A DNA stretch of 64,000 nt from Impatiens glandulifera (taxonomy: Eukaryota > Streptophyta > Magnoliopsida > Ericales > Balsaminaceae). Below, piece by piece: positions 58,275 through 64,000 of the stretch; within the stretch, counting starts at the first letter, position 1, and every line of letters begins with the position of its first letter. The notes under the pieces were generated by a model. It saw nothing but the letters and a program-made list of their open reading frames with translations. It was not told the DNA's origin and did not search any database. The position numbers were made by a program, and so were the translations under genes. The stretch spans positions 37,731,382-37,795,381 of the forward strand of contig NC_061863.1 of the NCBI RefSeq assembly GCF_907164915.1. Reading direction: 5' to 3'.

Positions 58275-59604
58275 TGTTAGATAAAATTAGACCGGTTCAC
58301 AGAACTTAACAAATAAACCTTCCATGCAGGAACAAAGGAACCGGACCGGTCAAACATATGAACCGGCTAAGAAGACAAACCGGTCAAGTTATTAAACCGA
58401 ACAGGACATTCGGAAGACCGCACAAAGAAAGGATCGGCCAAAGCTAAAAACCGGAAACACCAGACAGCCGATCAGCTACAAGGCAAAGGAATAATCGGAA
58501 GCTGTCCAGTTAAACCAATCACACCAGAAGCCATTCGGTTAAATGACCGACCAATACAAGAAGCCACTTTGGGTGTCTGTTGAGGATGATACCAAAGGAA
58601 CTGACTGAACATTTCCACATCCATACAAATCTGAGGAATGTCTGCAGGCTGCAGAAGACAGTCCTACAGGATCTTTCCACTTTCAGGATAAATCAGAGGC
58701 AATCTTCCAAGTACAGACAACTGTCTAGCCAACAGTTACCACATTGAGTAAAAGATAAACCCAGCAAGTTTGTCTTACACACCGGAAGAACAGACTGCAA
58801 AGTCTAACAGAGTTGACCGCCAGGTCTGAACAGATGACCGCCAAGTCTGAAAAGGTGACCACAGGGTCTGAATCACTAAATCACTGAACCTCTGCTCAGC
58901 CAATCAGATTCAAGGAAGTGAAATATGACCGTTGGCATATTTCACCTATAAAAGGAGCAGGTGAAGAAGAGTAAATGTGGGACAAGTGAGACATACGGGA
59001 CACACAGCGAGACATAAGTGATACAGCGAGCATTTAATTCACAAGTGATAAGATTGTATTCTATCTCTAAAAGAAAGCCTAAGGGCTGAAGTTGAAGTGT
59101 GTATTTTACAATTTCGGTGTAAATTGTAAGGGTGTTATCGAGAAGAAAATAAGCCTCGATCGGTTGTATTCGTATTTCTTAGTGAATATCCTTCTCGAGG
59201 TTTCAAGAGGAAGGGGTGACGTAGGAGTTTTATCTCCGAACATCCATAAAATCTGTCTTGTTATTTACTTTCTACCGGTTCCATTCTCCAACCGACCTAC
59301 ACTAACTTACCTACACCGCTCTAATCTACCTAACTCTATCCAAACCGGACCACCAGGTTACAAAAACCGACCCATCAATTTTCAAACCTTCATCATCCGA
59401 AACCGGTTCTGCCTATCATACAAGTGTGCCGCTTCAAACTGAAACAAACCTCTTCCGCGCTTGAACCTAGTTCAAGGGTTTGTGACAGTTTGTGTAATAT
59501 TGAAACCCCGGTGTTAATCTCTAACAGGATTAATCACCACCCTTTGAGTGAAACCCGCTAACCGGCCCAACCCCGCTCCTCCAGTGGCTACCTAGATCCT
59601 AACA
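58275..59604 (+). repeat. 3' LTR of copia G (1330 bp)
   Basis: Same structure as the 5' LTR, with TATA at 58946-58954 and the U5 motif beginning at about 59212. It lacks three bases present near 46072. Closing bases CTAACA are followed by the ttcat duplication. Confidence 0.93.
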
Positions 59605-59729
59605 TTCATTCTGAAATATTGGCATGAACTAGAATGTTACCTTTAGTTGTTCATGAAAGAAGAATAAGTTATAGAATGTACTATTTTCTAATTTTTTTTC
59701 CTTATAATGTGTATCCAACATATAAATGA
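59605..59729. other. Right flank of G, unique-looking
   Basis: Without G, 45931 and 59610 would be adjacent. No gene is seen in this short piece. Confidence 0.5.
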
Positions 59730-61440
59730 TGTTGGGTCAAATTATTTTGACTAAGTGTTGAAATAATTTAATCATTGAGATTTTGATGATGAAATGACTT
59801 ATGCGTTTTGATGCAGGTGTATTGAAATTATATTTCATAAGACTTGGCTCTAATGAGGGTCATTAGACCGATCTTGGCATCAGATACAAAGAATTAGACG
59901 TGCAGTCTAATTAACGGAGTTAGACGTGCAGTCTAATGAATGCAAAGAATTAGACGTGCAGTCTAACTCAGCGGAGTTAGACGTGCAGTCTAATAGATCT
60001 CGGAATTAGATGTGCAATCTAACTTAGCAGAGTTAGACGTGCAGTCTAATATATACGAAATTAGACGTGCAGTCTAACTCAGCGGAGTTAGACGTGCAGT
60101 CTAATATATACAGAATTAGACGTGCAGTCTAACCTAGCGGAGTTAGACATGCAGTCTAATATATACGGAATTAGATGTGCGGTCTAACTCAACGGATTTA
60201 GACTTGTACTCTATTGGAATGAGAAAATTAGACGTGCAGTCTAATGGATAGTGAAAGTTAGACGTAAGTCTAACTCCTTCAGACAAGTCTAAGATAGAAC
60301 CGGAATTAGACGTGCAGTCTAACTCAGTGGAGTTAGACATGCACTCTAATGGTTATTGGATAATTTGACGTGTAGTCTAATTAAGTGAAAGTTAGACGTA
60401 AGTCTAACTCCTTCAGACAAGTCTGAGGTAGAACCGGAATTAGACGTGCAGTCTAACTCAGTGGAGTTAGACGTGTAGTCTAATATTTAGTGAAAGATTA
60501 GACGTGTAGTCTAATCAGTGAAAGAGTTAGACTGCACGTCTAATGGTTAGTGAATGATTAGACGTGTAGTCTAATCAGTGAAAGTTAGACGTAAGTCTAA
60601 CTCCTTCAGATTAGTCTGAAGTGATTGTAATTAGACGTAAGTCTAATTCTATTAGACCAGGCGGTCTAATGGACTCTGTTATTAGACGGCGATATTTAAT
60701 TTCATTAGACTAGTTTTCACAATCCGTCTAACTGAAATACGTCTAATGCTCAGCTTAAGCAGTATGCTTGAAGCTAGCACTTGCCTACCCACGTGCTATA
60801 GCTGTACCCTACTCCTGCTCCACTTTCTAGTGAAGATTAGTACAACAGCTATATGCAACCAACCAACGAATGCCACGTAAGAGAATTTTTCGTAATATTA
60901 CTTGTTTTGCAGGTACATCTCTGATGGAATATTCGGCGCACTACCAGTGGTGTACAGCCACGATCCTTGTGCTCAGAACCTGTTGTGTACAATGGAGGAT
61001 TTCCAATGGAAGAGTGTCACGTATCATTCTAAAGATTCGACCGTTAGCCCCTGCCCAATATTTAACAAATCTCAAGGACAACGGACAATCTGTCTCACGA
61101 ACTGCCAGTTTTTACAAAGAGTTAATCTACAATTCTGCTTGCCATTTCAGAGAGAGAAATCAACCCTTTACTGTGAAGCTGCTTTCTGATTGTACTGTGT
61201 GTGAATCAAGAGAGAGCCAGAATCAAAAACACCTTTAGCTGAGTGATATTCTTAATCTTGTAAATTGAACAAAGTGTGTTCTGTTCAATAGTGAGCTAAG
61301 TGTGTGCAAACTGTATTTGATTCTAATCATATTATAGTGAATCCTTCCGGTGGTTGAAAAAAGGGGTGACGTAGGAGAGTTTCTCCGAACATCCATAAAC
61401 AAACTACTGTGTTCTTTCATTTCTGTCATCTTTTCATCTT
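59730..61440 (+). repeat. D-type LTR, plus orientation, right end missing
   Basis: It starts TGTTGGGTCAAATTATTTT like the D LTR at 27775, carries the hairpin array, the central block ('gcttgaagctagcacttgcctacccacg') and the U5 motif at about 61366. It breaks off at about 61440, before the usual 'cgtttccgcacttgaatcg' region. Flanking gag or pol is absent, so it is a truncated solo LTR. The frames at 60870-61238 and 60143-60340 lie within it and are not genes. Confidence 0.75.
59890..60700 (+). repeat. Dimeric TTAGAC hairpin array in the 59730 LTR
   Basis: About 22 units of TTAGACGTGCAGTCTAA. The basic period is a dimer of about 46 bp: a unit with A...C flanks, spacer 'tcagcgga', a unit with G...T flanks, spacer 'atatacgga'. 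Further units with 'gacgtaagtc' centres and 'ccttcagacaagtctgagg' palindromes follow near 60250-60640. Confidence 0.88.
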
Positions 61441-62046
61441 TTATACAGATAACTCATAAGGGATGGTCCATTGAATCTTATTATGCCTTTGTCTTCACAA
61501 GTTCCTTCACTACCAAAGATTATGTTGAGAGGATGAATAACATTTATGAATATAAAGAATATGATTCAAAAGGATAGGTTGATAATCTCTTCCCATTTCC
61601 AATTTTGGATAAATACTAGTCTTCTCTCAAATATATAATTGTCATAATTTCCTTTAGTTATAGATATGTCTGGAAACGAGTGGAAGTAGACAAAAACCAA
61701 CTAAGAACTCATACTACATACTCTCTACCTAACATGCATCATTTGAAAAAGAGATCTTATGTTTATTTTTGTGTATTTTTGTTTGTAATTTGAATTTTTT
61801 ATTTAGAGTTGAATTTTTTATTTTATCAATTCTATCAATTTTTTCACCAACACAATTACCGACACAAGTTTATGTATAGGTAAATCATTTTACTAACTCA
61901 TAATTGCCTTTTACCGGCACAAGTCTATGTGTCGGTAAAACCTTTTACCGACTCGACATAAATTTATGTACTAGTAAAAATTTTAGCAGGTCATAAATAC
62001 GGTAATGCTTATTTTTTGTGTCGGTCAAGTTCTTTTCGGTGTAGTG
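61441..62046 (+). mobile_element. Right end of a probable CACTA transposon
   Basis: The stretch ends 'cttttcggtgtagtg' at 62046. Read in reverse this is CACTACACCGAAAAG, the terminal pattern of CACTA (En/Spm-type) elements. Upstream, 61850-62035 holds subterminal repeats of 'ttaccgrcacaagtytatgt' type in both orientations. The left terminus was not found; the LTR at 59730 may have replaced it. A frame at 61350-61577 begins in the LTR and is not supported. Confidence 0.45.
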
Positions 62047-62148
62047 TAAATGTATTTGGGTCCCTCAAATATTTATCAAATATCAATAAGTCTTAACACT
62101 TATAAAATATCTATTTTAATTAGATACTCAATAATAAACTAGACATTC

Positions 62149-63933
62149 TGATAGGATCGGCTTTATCAATAGAGACGGGGTCTGGCGATTGATGAAGACT
62201 TATGAAAAATGGTTTGAAAGAAATCTTGTTAGGGATTTAATTCACTTTCTATTGTACGCAAACCCTTATAAACACTTGAAACATAATCAAGTGCGGAATG
62301 TTTACTTGAGTTTGAAGCTTAAGATGAAAAATAAGAAGATGACAGAAAAGAACAACACAACAATTTTTTATGGATGTTCGGAGCAAACTCTTCTACGTCA
62401 CCCCATCTTCCAACCACCGGAAGGATTCACTATAATATGATTCAAATCAAATACAGTGTGCACACACTTAGCTCACTGTTGAACAGATCAAGCTCTATTC
62501 AACTTACAAGATGAAGAATATCACTCAGCTAAAGGATGCTTTGATTCTAACTCTCTCTTGATTAACACACAATACAATCAGGAAAGCAGATCACAATATG
62601 AATATTCAAAAGCTTGATTTCTCATTAATTTTAGTAAGCAAGATGATCGACTAATTTCTCTCTATGTAATTTCGGTCGGCATCTTATCCGTTGTCCTTTA
62701 GAATCTTTAAATATGCATAGGTACCAACGGTCGAATCTTCAGAATGATACGTGACACTCTTCCATTGGAACGCCTCCATAGAACACAATAGACTTTGAAT
62801 ACAAGGATCCTGGCCGTACACAACAGGTAGTGCGCTGAATATTCCTTAGAGATTTACTTGTAAAACAAGTAGTGGGAAGGATATTCGCTTACGTGTCATT
62901 TGTCGATTGGTTGCATCGGCTGTCGTACTGATCTTCACTAGAAAGTGGAGCAGGAGTAGCGTACAGCTGTAGCACGTGGGTAGGCGGGTGCTAGATTCAA
63001 GAAGTTGCTTAAGCAATCAATAAGACGTATTTCAATTAGACGACCTCATCTAATGAAATCAAACGTCTCCGTCTAATAACATACACCATTAGACCTCCTA
63101 GTCTAAAGGGATTAGACTTATGTCTAATTATAATCGCTTCAGACTAATCTGAAGGATTTAGACTGCACGTCTAACTTTCACCAGTTAGACTGCACGTCTA
63201 ACTTTCTCTTTCTATTAGACTGCACGTCTAACTTTCTATTTCTATTAGACTGCACGTCTAATTCTGCTGAGTTAGACTACACGTCTAATTACGGTGCTAC
63301 TTCAGACTTGTTTGAAGGAGTTAGACTCCACGTCTAACTTTCACAATCCTTTAGACTTGCACGTCTAATTCCGTTCCATTAGACTGCACGTCTAACTCCG
63401 CTGAGTTAGACTGCACGTCTAATTCCGAATATATTAGACTACACGTCTAACTCCGCAGAGTTAGACTACATGTCTAATTCCGAATCTATTAGACTGCATG
63501 TCTAACTCCGCTGAGTTAGACTGCACGTCGAATTCCGAATCCATTAGACTGCACGTCTATCTCCGCTGAGTTAGACTGCACGTCTAATTCCGGATTCATT
63601 AGAATACACGTCTAAATACGGAGTCTATTAGACTGCACGTCTAACTCCAAGAGTTGGACTTCACGTATAATTCCTCAAGTTAGACTACACATCTAAAACC
63701 GCTTAGTTAGACTACACGTCTAACTTCGCTATTTAGACTGCACATCTAACTTTGTGCATCTAATGCCAAATCGGTCTAATGAACCTCATTAGAACTAAGT
63801 CTAATCAAATTGTTCTTCAATACACCTGCATCAAAAACAATTAGACGCGTATATAATCCATTCATCATTTCACCATCAGAATTCCAATAGTCAAATTATT
63901 TCAACACTTAGTCAAAAACAATTTGACCCAACA
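62149..63933 (-). repeat. D-type LTR, minus orientation: 3' LTR of an element extending beyond the window
   Basis: On the minus strand it starts TGTTGGGTCAAAT at 63933 and ends GATCCTATCA at 62149, the same ends as the D LTR. The U5 motif lies at about 62405-62375 and the hairpin array at 63030-63790. The preceding minus-strand sequence is a polypurine tract, so the rest of the element lies to the right. Flank at the LTR end: cattc. Confidence 0.82.
63030..63790 (-). repeat. TTAGAC hairpin array of the inverted D-type LTR
   Basis: About 25 units, shown on the plus strand as TTAGACTGCACGTCTAA. The same dimer is seen: GTCTAAC-tccgctga-GTTAGAC alternates with GTCTAAT-tccgaatat-ATTAGAC. Confidence 0.88.
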
Positions 63934-64000
63934 ATTTCCCCCTTTTTGATTATGAGATTGAAATCCTGCATAGATAACATATTAGCGTTTCCATCATATA
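63934..64000 (-). promoter_or_regulatory. Polypurine tract and start of the interior of an out-of-window D-type element
   Basis: The minus-strand sequence aaaaagggggaaat (plus-strand 63934-63947) precedes the LTR exactly as at 27761-27774. The last 50 bases are AT-rich 3' UTR. Confidence 0.75.

Larger units (their letters stand above)
45932..59604 (+). mobile_element. Copia element G, structurally complete Sirevirus-like retrotransposon with three extra ORFs
   Basis: Length is 13,673 bp. LTRs lie at 45932-47264 and 58275-59604, starting TGTTAG and ending CTAACA, flanked by ttcat at 45927-45931 and 59605-59609. Inside are a PBS, gag, protease, integrase, RT and RNase H (the copia order), a spacer with a palindrome, three related extra ORF modules with their own TATA boxes, and two polypurine-tract units. 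A long two-part gag, LTRs above 1 kb, extra genes after pol and repeated polypurine tracts are all features of the Sirevirus lineage. The coding frames carry about a dozen lesions, so it is not autonomous. Confidence 0.92.

Noticed and set aside
59890..60700. The regular short palindromic repeats resemble a CRISPR array
   Set aside because: Spacers are themselves repeated and the units lie inside LTRs of plant retrotransposons; there are no cas genes and the genome is eukaryotic.

Overview
The window looks like nuclear DNA of a flowering plant, probably a eudicot, from a repeat-dense intergenic or pericentromeric region. It is AT-rich and consists almost entirely of LTR retrotransposons in different states of decay. 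Primer-binding sites match plant initiator tRNA-Met, the gypsy copies have plant-specific Tat/Ogre architecture, and the copia copies resemble the plant Sirevirus/Maximus lineage. I found no convincing host gene, no rRNA or tRNA gene and no CRISPR array.

Layout. (1) 1-31539 is a nest. A Tat-type gypsy copy (Tat-1: 1-1830 and 30085-31100) is split inside its integrase by a copia element, here called E (1831-30079), flanked by a near-perfect 5-bp target duplication (cctca/cctcc). The 3' LTR of E (8690-9013 and 29402-30079) is in turn interrupted by a second, longer Tat copy (Tat-2, 9014 to about 22390) and by a left-truncated copia element D (22684-29401). A 478-bp solo LTR with a perfect duplication (cattg) sits inside Tat-2. 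(2) 31545-32303 is a minus-strand Tat LTR fragment. (3) 33985-38319 and 40033-44170 are two related minus-strand copia remnants with short LTRs. (4) 44575-45365 is an AACCGGTT-rich foldback. (5) 45932-59604 is a structurally complete 13.7-kb copia element, G, with 1.33-kb LTRs, a perfect duplication (ttcat), a PBS, gag-PR-IN-RT-RNaseH, three extra ORF modules after pol, and a duplicated polypurine tract. (6) 59730-63950 holds two facing D-type LTRs around the right end of a probable CACTA transposon.

Most unusual content. Elements E, D and G all carry an extra gene between pol and the 3' LTR. The five modules (one in E, one in D, three in tandem in G) share one N-terminal domain. D and all three G modules have a TATA box just upstream of their own start. 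The long versions end in coiled coils with basic (nuclear-localisation-like) or RGG tails and have no membrane segment, so 'envelope-like' is a poor description. Several families also carry dense arrays of short hairpins: TTAGAC/GTCTAA palindromes in the E/D LTRs and in the spacer before the extra gene, and TGTT-loop hairpins with covarying stems in the Tat-2 3' untranslated region.

In an intact element, gag would build the particle, PR-IN-RT-RNaseH would mature it, copy its RNA and integrate it, and the LTRs would supply promoter and terminator. Here every gag-pol has stops and frameshifts. G is the least damaged: its two LTRs differ at about 35 positions by hand count, roughly 2.6%.
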